From an uncultured Oscillospiraceae bacterium (GTDB lineage: Bacteria > Bacillota_A > Clostridia > Oscillospirales > Oscillospiraceae), in contig CAJTTS010000098.1 in the NCBI GenBank assembly GCA_910579155.1, positions 1 through 10,919 of the forward strand: DNA of 10,919 nucleotides. Direction: 5' to 3'. Of the stretch, positions 6,269 to 10,919 are shown piece by piece. The stretch's first letter is position 1; the number at the start of each line of letters is the position of its first letter. The position numbers and the translations under genes are program-made. The notes beneath the pieces were generated by a model. The model did no database searches. It was given only the letters and a program-made list of their open reading frames with translations, and was not told the DNA's origin.

Positions 6269-6646
6269 ATGGACAAGTACATTTTTGACGAAAGCAACGG
6301 CCTGTGGTATGAGCTGATTGGCGACTACTACTTTCCCTGTCTGACTGTACCCGCTGAAGAAAAACAACCTGTCGGCATATGGGGCCAACGGCACCTGCGG
6401 TACATTAGGGAATACCGCAAGGCCCGCTATACCAGCTTGTTGCTCGGCGGCAGCCTGAACAGCTATCTTGCCGATATTGACCAGCAGGCGCAGGAGCGGT
6501 TGGACATCATCATCCGGCAGATGGCCCAAGCTCAAGGCATTACCGAGACACTGAAAGTTACCGACCAAATGGCATGGGTTGGCAGGGTAAATAATATCCG
6601 GGCATCGGCAACCGAAATCGTGAACAAGGAAATCATATATGCATAA
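6269..6646 (+). CDS. tnpV: TnpV family transposon protein
   Basis: This small protein of 125 residues resembles TnpV of the Tn4451/Tn4453 clostridial mobilizable transposons, recognised from the 'GIWGQRHLRYIREYRKARY' block (residues about 36-54), the 'LADIDQQAQERL' block and the C-terminal 'QMAWVGRVNNIRASATEIVN' block. Its biochemical role is unknown; it is not needed as the recombinase, which in Tn4451 is TnpX. The ATG at 6269 follows GGAGG by 8 bases; an upstream in-frame ATG at 6236 lacks one. No TnpX-type large serine recombinase is in the window, so the gene is either distant from its recombinase or orphaned. A GC-rich hairpin follows it. Confidence 0.85.
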   Translation: MDKYIFDESNGLWYELIGDYYFPCLTVPAEEKQPVGIWGQRHLRYIREYRKARYTSLLLGGSLNSYLADIDQQAQERLDIIIRQMAQAQGITETLKVTDQMAWVGRVNNIRASATEIVNKEIIYA

Positions 6647-6651
6647 GGCTA

Positions 6652-6683
6652 AATGGCGGCGGGGATATATCCTCGCCGCCATT
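6652..6683 (+). terminator. Hairpin after tnpV
   Basis: AATGGCGGCG (6652-6661) pairs with CGCCGCCATT (6674-6683). Further pairs extend inward to an ATATAT loop, giving a stem of about 13 bp. No T run follows, so termination would be weak; the hairpin may mainly protect the mRNA end. It starts 5 bases after the tnpV stop. Confidence 0.5.
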
Positions 6684-6771
6684 GTTACCTGTCAATCCGT
6701 GGGCTTGCCCTTATTGGCTGCGCCTGATACAATGGAGTTCAAATTGAAAACTAAATTTTTCCGAAAAATCT

Positions 6772-6802
6772 TGTAAGGTTTTCAGATATTTCCTGTCTTA
6801 TA
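6772..6802 (+). promoter_or_regulatory. ECF-type promoter of the sigma factor operon
   Basis: TGTAAGGTTTT (6772-6782) resembles the ECF -35 pattern TGnAAC-n-TTT, and TGTCTTATA (6794-6802) resembles a -10 of the CGTCTwTA kind, with 16 bases between the -35 TGTAAG block and TGTC. No sigma-A promoter of comparable quality lies nearby. ECF sigma factors commonly transcribe their own genes, so autoregulation is likely. Transcription would begin near 6808. Two inverted repeats flank the promoter: ATTTTTC-C-GAAAAAT (6755-6769) upstream, and TTGAAGG-AA-CCTTCAA (6805-6820) at the presumed start site. Confidence 0.55.
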
Positions 6803-6844
6803 GGTTGAAGGAACCTTCAAAGCATGGGAAAGGGGGAGATTGTA

Positions 6845-7402
6845 TTGGAGGACAGTCAAATTGTAGAGCTATATTGGCAAAAGAATGCGGACGCCATATC
6901 TGAAACCGCCAACAAGTACGGCCCATACTGTTTCACGATAGCCGACAACATCCTGCACTGTGCTGAGGATTCCGAGGAGTGCGTCAATGATACCTGGCTC
7001 CACACATGGAACGCCATACCGCCGCAAAAGCCCAATGTGTTTCGGATGTTTTTGGCAAAGATTACCCGCAACCTTTCGTTCAATCGCTTTAATGCAAGAT
7101 GTGTTGACAAGCGGGGTGGCGGTGAAATTATTCTTGTTCTGGACGAACTGGGAGAATGTGTTGCTGGCGGGTCGGATGTTGAGACTGCGTATGAGGCTGC
7201 GGAATTGGAACAGTGTATTTGCCGCTTTGTTCGGACACTCCCGGAACGGGACAGAAATGTATTTGTGCGCCGCTATTTCTTTACCGAGCCAATACCCGCA
7301 ATTGCAGAACGGTATGGTTTAACTGTAAACAATATCACAGTAATTCTTAGCCGGACACGGAAGAAACTTAAAGTTGAACTCACAAAGGAGGGGTATTTAT
7401 GA
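6845..7402 (+). CDS. ECF-type RNA polymerase sigma factor
   Basis: This 185-residue sigma-70 family protein has only the two ECF domains. Region sigma-2 spans about residues 10-90 (AEDSEECVNDTWLHTWNAI, then the ITRNLSFNRF segment for -10 recognition). Region sigma-4 spans about 125-178 (LPERDRNVFVRRYF, then the helix-turn-helix PIPAIAERYGLTVNNITVIL and RTRKKLK). It should direct RNA polymerase to a small stress or signal regulon. The TTG start at 6845 is preferred: AGGGGGAG lies 6 bases before it, related proteins begin MEDxQIVELYW, and the ATG at 6824 sits close to the predicted transcription start. The stop overlaps the next start as ATGA, so the two products are made together, typical of a sigma factor and its regulator. 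Confidence 0.93.
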   Translation: MEDSQIVELYWQKNADAISETANKYGPYCFTIADNILHCAEDSEECVNDTWLHTWNAIPPQKPNVFRMFLAKITRNLSFNRFNARCVDKRGGGEIILVLDELGECVAGGSDVETAYEAAELEQCICRFVRTLPERDRNVFVRRYFFTEPIPAIAERYGLTVNNITVILSRTRKKLKVELTKEGYL

Positions 7403-8502
7403 ACAGTAAAGACCTATATAATGCGATTGGCAAAGTGGATGATGACGTTTTAGAGCAAAGCGAAGTTGCCAAAAAGAAAATCGGCTGGTTAAAGTGGGGG
7501 GCTTTGGCGGCGTGCCTTTGCCTGACAGTGGGGGCACTTCTTTGGCCTAAAGGCCCACAGGTAGCGGTAAAGGAAATTGGAAGCCTGGAGGAAGCGGCGG
7601 CGTCTTACGGCGATCATCTGCTGGCCGAACGGCTGTCAGCCCCCGGCGTTCGAACCACTGGTATCCGCCTGAGCTATACGAAGGGCGGGGATGCCTCCGA
7701 CCCTGCCGCTTGGGACACTCTGTCGGTCACAGGAGATTACAACGGCCAGGACTTTATCATGGATTGCAATTTTAACGGTCAGGGGAAGCAAACAAGCTCC
7801 GCCGAAGCCTATGCGGTAACCCAATATGGCGATGTAGAGGTAACAATTTACCAGGAGGAAAGCGGCTGGAGCAATCGTAAGCCGTTCCTCTATCGGGCCG
7901 AGTTTACTTTGGACAACGTGGCCTACAATCTATCCATCCATTCTGATAAACCGGAGGATATTTACACCTATCTGGACCTGGTTCTGGGTGAAGCTGAAAT
8001 CGGCGGGAATCAGTCTGGAGCTACGCTGACCGATGTACTGGGCTTTGGCGTATGCCGCATTGAGATGGAGGAAATTGCCCCTTACCAGTACAGGTGGCAC
8101 TACTACGTTAAGGTGGATGGCGAGGACGTATGTGTGGCGGAACAGTTTGGCTATGACGGGCCTGAAGCATGGAGCCGGGATTTGGATGGCGATGGTGTGC
8201 CTGAATTGATTTGCAATAGCACCTATGGAGACGGAGTTGAAAGTGTTATTGTCTATCGCAACAACAACGGCATTATTGAGGTCGGCAACGTCAGGAAGTC
8301 CTACTATGAGGAAAAGTTTGGCTGGACTCATGTTTTGGAAGGCGGTACATTCAGTCTCCCTGTTGAGCGATACGACCCGGAACAGGGTGTTTTTACTGCA
8401 ACCGATTACTACACCCAAGGCTACGATGATCCGGTAACAGTGGAGTTCGATGATGGTTTGGAACCCTTTGAGTTCTTTCCATTCAAACATTTACCCGTAT
8501 AA
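7399..8502 (+). CDS. Single-pass membrane protein, putative anti-sigma/sensor partner
   Basis: This 367-residue protein was not assigned to a named family. Residues 1-29 form a charged, mostly helical cytoplasmic segment, 31-49 a single membrane helix (WGALAACLCLTVGALLW) after a positively charged KKK/K stretch, and the remaining ~315 residues should lie outside the cell. The outer part contains a calcium-loop-like DLDGDGVPEL (Asp261, Asp263, Asp265, Glu269) of the FG-GAP/EF-hand kind. The arrangement (inside tail, one helix, large outer domain) and the ATGA overlap with the sigma gene point to an anti-sigma factor or signal sensor. However, the tail is shorter than a classical zinc-binding anti-sigma domain and has no HxxxCxxC motif. 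AAAGGAGGGG precedes the ATG. A strong terminator follows. The role is inferred from context. Confidence 0.82.
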   Translation: MNSKDLYNAIGKVDDDVLEQSEVAKKKIGWLKWGALAACLCLTVGALLWPKGPQVAVKEIGSLEEAAASYGDHLLAERLSAPGVRTTGIRLSYTKGGDASDPAAWDTLSVTGDYNGQDFIMDCNFNGQGKQTSSAEAYAVTQYGDVEVTIYQEESGWSNRKPFLYRAEFTLDNVAYNLSIHSDKPEDIYTYLDLVLGEAEIGGNQSGATLTDVLGFGVCRIEMEEIAPYQYRWHYYVKVDGEDVCVAEQFGYDGPEAWSRDLDGDGVPELICNSTYGDGVESVIVYRNNNGIIEVGNVRKSYYEEKFGWTHVLEGGTFSLPVERYDPEQGVFTATDYYTQGYDDPVTVEFDDGLEPFEFFPFKHLPV

Positions 8503-8524
8503 TTTATAGCATTATAGTCAATGT

Positions 8525-8563
8525 AAGCACCGCACAGCGAACTAAGCCGTGCGGTGCTTTTTT
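8525..8563 (+). terminator. Intrinsic terminator between convergent genes
   Basis: AAGCACCGCAC (8525-8535) pairs perfectly with GTGCGGTGCTT (8549-8559) around a 13-base loop, followed by six T's (8558-8563). It lies 23 bases after the stop of the membrane-protein gene. It also lies immediately past the mobA stop on the other strand, where the T run is short, so it may serve both but mainly ends the plus-strand operon. Confidence 0.9.
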
Positions 8564-9989
8564 ATCTGCTGTCCCTGTCAACGACCCTCCTGCGTGGCTG
8601 TGGCTGTCGCTGTCTACCCTCGTCCTGCAACCGCCGCAGCCGTTCCCGGACGCTTCTCGGTTCCGGGGAACGCTCTTTTACGGCGGGCCGCTGGCGCTCC
8701 TGCACCTTCCGCTCCCACTCGGCCATCTCTCGGTTATACTGGCTGACAACGGCCTCGGCCTTGCGGTAGGTGGTCGTAAACGCCTGCACATCGGGATAGC
8801 CCTCCGCCTGGACGATGGACGGAAGTGCGTCCAGCCTGTGGCCGATCTCCTGCTCCGTCCGCTGTATCTGCCCAGCGATGTCTTTGCGTTCCTTGGTCTT
8901 AAAGATACCCGTGGCGGCGGCAAGCTGCTGTTTCAAGTCTGGCAACACATCCTCCTGCAAGTATCGGATGCCTTTGGCCTCGTCCCGCACTCGTATCATC
9001 AGGCCCCGCATGGCTCGGAACTCCGCCATATCAATGTCCAGCGTGGGCTTCGGTGGCATTGCCCGCTGGCGGATCAACCCTTGCAGGAAGTCCTTTGCTT
9101 TGCCTACGATTGCCCGGAACAGGCTGGGGAGCCACCCGGCCTGGTGGATAGACTGCCGCACCTTCTCGTGTATCTCAGCCTGCTTGACCTCCAATATCTC
9201 CGCTTCGGAAATGCCCGTCAGGAGCGCCATGTCCGCCGTTCGGTTCCACTCCTGACGGGCGGCGTTGTCCGCCCTGATTTCCTCCGCTTTGGGATTGTTC
9301 TTGCCTATCTTTTTGGTGGGTAGATATACGCTCTGCGGGTCAAACACCTTTAGCTGCTGTTCCGGGTCTGAGATATAGCGGTTGATAAGGCCGGTATAGA
9401 ACTCCTTGACCTCGGCCACAAAGCCCTCCTGCTTAAAGCGGGTGTCTTTAACGCTGAACATATGGCTCTCGTAGACCTCGCCCTTTTTAATGGCGGTACA
9501 GCCGGGGCGTATTCGCCCGTCCTTCCCGGTGATCTCCTTCTTGGTGCGGACGTGCCTCCCCGCCTCGTCATAAAACATACTTCGGGTGGCAATCTTGACC
9601 ACCGGCTCCAGGAGCAAGCGCCGCTCACTGAAAATCAGGTGGATGTGGTAGTTGGTCTTGGCCTTGTTGTGGTGCAGGCCGGACACACACTCTACATTGT
9701 ACCGCTTTTGAAATTCCTCCGTGAACTTTGCCAGAACCCGCTGCGGGTCATAGCGTGTGAACTTCTCCGGCAGGGCGATGATGAACTCCCGCGCCTCAAT
9801 ACACGTCCCCTTGGTGCCACTCCGCTTGAACTCCTGCTGGTTTTCCCTTGCGAGGGAAGTCCAAAAGGCGGCATCGGCGGTGTTATAGGTGGCGTATAGA
9901 TTTTCTTGTCTGGCGGGGCTGGTGATATAGGAAATGCGGCCTTTGACATTGGACAGCTTCGACATTTGGATGAAGCTGTGTCTCGTCAT
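8562..9989 (-). CDS. mobA: MobA/MobL-family relaxase (MOBQ type)
   Basis: This is a 475-residue DNA relaxase that would nick the element at oriT and stay covalently bound to the 5' end during transfer. The N-terminal ~200 residues are the MobA/MobL nuclease domain. It begins with the typical IQMSKLSNVKGRISYITSP segment and the QENLYATY block. The metal-binding histidine motif is GLHHNKAKTNYHIHLIFSER (104-123), with His106/107, His115 and His117. The C-terminal half is charged and helical (coiled-coil-like, about residues 310-450), ending in an Arg/Gln-rich tail. The usual nucleophilic Tyr is probably among the tyrosines near the N-terminus. The ATG at 9987-9989 has purine-rich AAGGGACGGAGG directly upstream. 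The gene follows the oriT-like repeats and shares strand with the HTH gene, as in mobilizable elements that rely on a helper's secretion system. Confidence 0.95.
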   Translation of the reverse strand: MTRHSFIQMSKLSNVKGRISYITSPARQENLYATYNTADAAFWTSLARENQQEFKRSGTKGTCIEAREFIIALPEKFTRYDPQRVLAKFTEEFQKRYNVECVSGLHHNKAKTNYHIHLIFSERRLLLEPVVKIATRSMFYDEAGRHVRTKKEITGKDGRIRPGCTAIKKGEVYESHMFSVKDTRFKQEGFVAEVKEFYTGLINRYISDPEQQLKVFDPQSVYLPTKKIGKNNPKAEEIRADNAARQEWNRTADMALLTGISEAEILEVKQAEIHEKVRQSIHQAGWLPSLFRAIVGKAKDFLQGLIRQRAMPPKPTLDIDMAEFRAMRGLMIRVRDEAKGIRYLQEDVLPDLKQQLAAATGIFKTKERKDIAGQIQRTEQEIGHRLDALPSIVQAEGYPDVQAFTTTYRKAEAVVSQYNREMAEWERKVQERQRPAVKERSPEPRSVRERLRRLQDEGRQRQPQPRRRVVDRDSR

Positions 9990-10004
9990 GCCTCCGTCCC
10001 TTCT

Positions 10005-10021
10005 CCGGCTGTGTCAGCCGG
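10005..10021. repeat. Inverted repeat upstream of mobA
   Basis: CCGGCT and AGCCGG form a 6-bp stem around GTGTC, 15 bases from the mobA start codon and just before its ribosome binding site. It could be an operator or a translational control hairpin for the relaxase. Confidence 0.55.
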
Positions 10022-10052
10022 TGCGTGGAGCAGCAGCGGAACGCAAGGGCGA

Positions 10053-10088
10053 TTTGGGGCAGTCCGCCGCTGTGCGGACTGCCCCAAA
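10053..10088. repeat. Perfect 15-bp inverted repeat
   Basis: TTTGGGGCAGTCCGC (10053-10067) and GCGGACTGCCCCAAA (10074-10088) flank a 6-base loop CGCTGT. Neither flank has a T run suited to termination on the minus strand beyond the AAATCGCCC context, so a cruciform or oriT role fits better than a terminator. Confidence 0.8.
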
Positions 10089-10093
10089 CCGCA

Positions 10094-10111
10094 CCGCCGC
10101 ACCAGCGGCGG
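10094..10111. repeat. Short GC-rich inverted repeat
   Basis: CCGCCGC and GCGGCGG form a 7-bp stem around ACCA, 5 bases after the 15-bp repeat. Confidence 0.6.
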
Positions 10112-10125
10112 CAGCCCCCGGCAGG

Positions 10126-10176
10126 GCGAAATACACAGAGTACAAACCGAAGGTTTGTGCGATGGGTGTATTTCGC
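10126..10176. repeat. Nested inverted repeats
   Basis: The outer arms GCGAAATACAC (10126-10136) and GTGTATTTCGC (10166-10176) match over 11 bp. Inside them ACAAACC (10142-10148) and GGTTTGT (10152-10158) match over 7 bp around GAA. The nested arrangement is typical of relaxase recognition sites, where the enzyme binds one arm and the nick lies beyond it. Confidence 0.8.
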
Positions 10177-10239
10177 TCTCAAACGGCGAGGCCTTTGTGG
10201 TGGCGTTCGCTCCGCTCACGCCCTTTTGATTTGCCCCCA

Positions 10240-10455
10240 TCACTCCACGCCCCGCACATCGTCCCTGACCAGTAGATTCCGCCCCTGGTTGGCCGACATG
10301 AACCGCTCCAGTGTGTCGCTGCGGATGATTGTCTTGCGCCCGACCTTGAGAACAGGCAGCTTTCTCCACTCCACCAGCTTCCGCATGGTGTTGCGTCCGA
10401 TGCCGCTGCACTCGGCGGCTTCCTCGATTGTCATACCCATTTTAATCGTCGTCAT
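10240..10455 (-). CDS. Excisionase-like helix-turn-helix protein
   Basis: This is a 71-residue DNA-binding protein of the HTH_17/excisionase type. The motif MTIEEAAECSGIGRNTMRKL (residues about 8-27) is the winged-helix recognition segment, followed by KLPVLKVGRKTIIRSDTLERF, the typical wing plus helix. Such proteins bend DNA for excision or act as accessory factors at oriT or promoters. The ATG at 10453-10455 follows AGGAGG by 9 bases; an in-frame TTG abutting that site is too close. It is transcribed from a consensus promoter towards the oriT region and mobA, so it may be the first gene of the mobilisation operon. Whether it is a true Xis or a relaxosome/regulatory protein cannot be decided here. 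Confidence 0.85.
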   Translation of the reverse strand: MTTIKMGMTIEEAAECSGIGRNTMRKLVEWRKLPVLKVGRKTIIRSDTLERFMSANQGRNLLVRDDVRGVE

Positions 10456-10503
10456 TGATGTCAACCTCCTTCGATGTACTTATTTTGCAACTACTGACAC
10501 TTT

Positions 10504-10532
10504 ATTATAATCAAGCCACCGCCACTTGTCAA
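10504..10532 (-). promoter_or_regulatory. Consensus sigma-A promoter of the HTH-mobA genes
   Basis: On the minus strand, TTGACA (10527-10532) and TATAAT (10504-10509) are both perfect and spaced 17 bases apart. A leader of about 40 bases precedes the AGGAGG site. A promoter this strong on a mobile element is expected to be repressed, most simply by the divergent XRE protein. Confidence 0.88.
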
Positions 10533-10535
10533 CTC

Positions 10536-10558
10536 ATTTTAAGAGAAATTTATAAAAT
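10536..10558. promoter_or_regulatory. AT-rich inverted repeat between the divergent promoters
   Basis: ATTTTA (10536-10541) and TAAAAT (10553-10558) are inverted copies in the 41 bases separating the two -35 boxes. This is a natural place for an operator bound by the XRE or HTH protein, but the repeat is short and AT-rich and may be chance. Confidence 0.3.
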
Positions 10559-10573
10559 AATTTGAAAATAGGG

Positions 10574-10602
10574 TTGCAAATTAAAATCGCTTGTGCTATA
10601 CT
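10574..10602 (+). promoter_or_regulatory. Promoter of the XRE regulator gene
   Basis: TTGCAA (10574-10579) and TATACT (10597-10602) are spaced 17 bases apart. Transcription would begin near 10609, immediately before the GGAGGTG ribosome site at 10614-10620, so the leader is very short. It is back to back with the HTH-mobA promoter. Confidence 0.75.
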
Positions 10603-10626
10603 AACACTTGATCGGAGGTGAATTTC

Positions 10627-10919
10627 TTGGATAACGCAGAAATGCTTACTCCAAAAGAGGTCGGCAAACGCATCAAAGAGCGCAGAAACGAGATTGGTAT
10701 CTCCATGCCGGAGCTTGGACGGCGGGTGGGGGTCAACAAGTCCACCATCCAGCGGTACGAAACGGATGGGGTCAATCCCAACCGTAGCATGATTATCAAC
10801 GGTTTGGCGGACGCCCTGCAAACCACCCCGGAATGGCTCGCGGGCCTGTCCGAGGAAAAAGAAGTCAAAGATGAGGATGGCCGAACCATCTGCGAGGGAG
10901 AGGTTTTAGACCATCTGAA
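10627..10919 (+). CDS. XRE-family transcriptional regulator, partial
   Basis: The first 97 codons of an XRE/Cro-CI-type DNA-binding protein are present; the 3' part is outside the window. The helix-turn-helix spans about residues 11-66 (VGKRIKERRNEIGISMPELG, then RRVGVNKSTIQRYE, and a final helix ending in TPEWLAGL). The start is a TTG at 10627, 8 bases after GGAGG; no ATG is placed as well. An acidic, Glu/Lys-rich segment follows (residues about 74-92). Such proteins on mobile elements usually repress the divergent transfer or excision genes and their own promoter; a C-terminal domain beyond the edge cannot be assessed. Confidence 0.9.
   Translation, partial: MDNAEMLTPKEVGKRIKERRNEIGISMPELGRRVGVNKSTIQRYETDGVNPNRSMIINGLADALQTTPEWLAGLSEEKEVKDEDGRTICEGEVLDHL

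Larger units (their letters stand above)
9990..10239 (-). other. Candidate origin of transfer (oriT), inverted-repeat cluster
   Basis: This 250-base non-coding stretch directly precedes mobA and follows the small HTH gene. It contains four perfect inverted repeats in a row (10005-10021, 10053-10088, 10094-10111 and 10126-10176). The motif AGGGCGA occurs twice (10045-10051 and 10124-10130), each at the edge of a hairpin, reminiscent of the GC-rich nick-region sequences of MOBQ plasmids. Relaxase gene adjacency plus these repeats make it the best oriT candidate. The nick site itself cannot be placed from sequence alone. Confidence 0.6.
5195..10919. mobile_element. Putative integrative mobilizable element, partial
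   Basis: From dut onward the composition drops sharply, and the gene content becomes that of a clostridial mobile element: TnpV-type protein, MobA/MobL relaxase with an inverted-repeat-rich oriT candidate, excisionase-like HTH protein and XRE regulator. CPBP protease and ECF sigma module are probable cargo. No integrase, type IV secretion genes or right end are in the window. The boundaries are therefore approximate, and more than one nested element is possible, since the AT-rich CPBP segment differs from the mob region. Confidence 0.6.

Noticed and set aside
7930..8490. Minus-strand open frame opposite the membrane-protein gene
   Set aside because: No start signal and no family features; the plus-strand gene is translationally coupled to the sigma factor and followed by a terminator.
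8815..9323. Plus-strand open frames opposite mobA
   Set aside because: Antisense to a well-supported relaxase; no ribosome sites or motifs.
9990..10239. CRISPR array or tandem repeats
   Set aside because: The repeats are inverted pairs of different sequence, not regularly spaced direct repeats.
10534..10889. Minus-strand open frames opposite the XRE gene
   Set aside because: The plus strand has a promoter, GGAGGTG site and a clear helix-turn-helix; the minus frames are shadows.

Overview
The window is bacterial and splits into two parts of different base composition. Positions 1 to about 5,195 are very GC-rich, with compact genes, strong G/C third-position bias, clear Shine-Dalgarno sites and oxygen-independent (class III) ribonucleotide reduction. 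Together with the kind of mobile genes in the right half, this suggests an anaerobic, high-GC gut Clostridia/Oscillospiraceae-type Firmicute. That placement is an inference from composition and gene types. The right part (about 5,195 to 10,919) drops to low GC around 5,350-6,200 and to intermediate GC afterwards. It carries mobile-element genes and looks like the left part of an integrated mobilizable element that continues past the window.

Chromosomal part. A Y-family DNA polymerase gene (minus strand, cut by the left edge) has a near-consensus sigma-A promoter overlapped by a LexA-type SOS box. Next, also on the minus strand, is a strikingly cysteine-rich protein gene (30 Cys in 337 residues) with a hairpin-rich leader and a downstream hairpin. 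Divergently transcribed is an anaerobic deoxynucleotide operon: nrdD (glycyl-radical ribonucleotide reductase), an intrinsic terminator, nrdG (its radical-SAM activase), and dut (dUTPase), whose start overlaps the nrdG stop. The region upstream of nrdD holds a promoter and NrdR-box-like palindromes.

Accessory part. After dut the composition changes. In order there follow: a CPBP-family membrane protease gene (minus); a short decayed coding remnant; tnpV (a small transposon protein of the Tn4451 type); a two-gene module of an ECF sigma factor and a membrane-anchored extracytoplasmic protein (probable anti-sigma or sensor), with its own ECF-like promoter and a strong terminator; a MobA/MobL (MOBQ-type) relaxase (minus); a 250-bp stretch packed with perfect inverted repeats that is the best oriT candidate; a small excisionase-like HTH protein (minus); and, divergent from it, an XRE-family regulator cut by the right edge. 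The last two genes share an intergenic region with two well-formed back-to-back promoters.

How it fits together. The nrd-dut operon supplies and sanitises DNA precursors under anaerobiosis, and the Y-family polymerase serves DNA damage tolerance. On the element, relaxase plus oriT provide mobilisation in trans, HTH/XRE proteins probably control it, and the ECF module and CPBP protease look like cargo that acts at the cell envelope. No complete integrase or conjugation machinery lies within the window.
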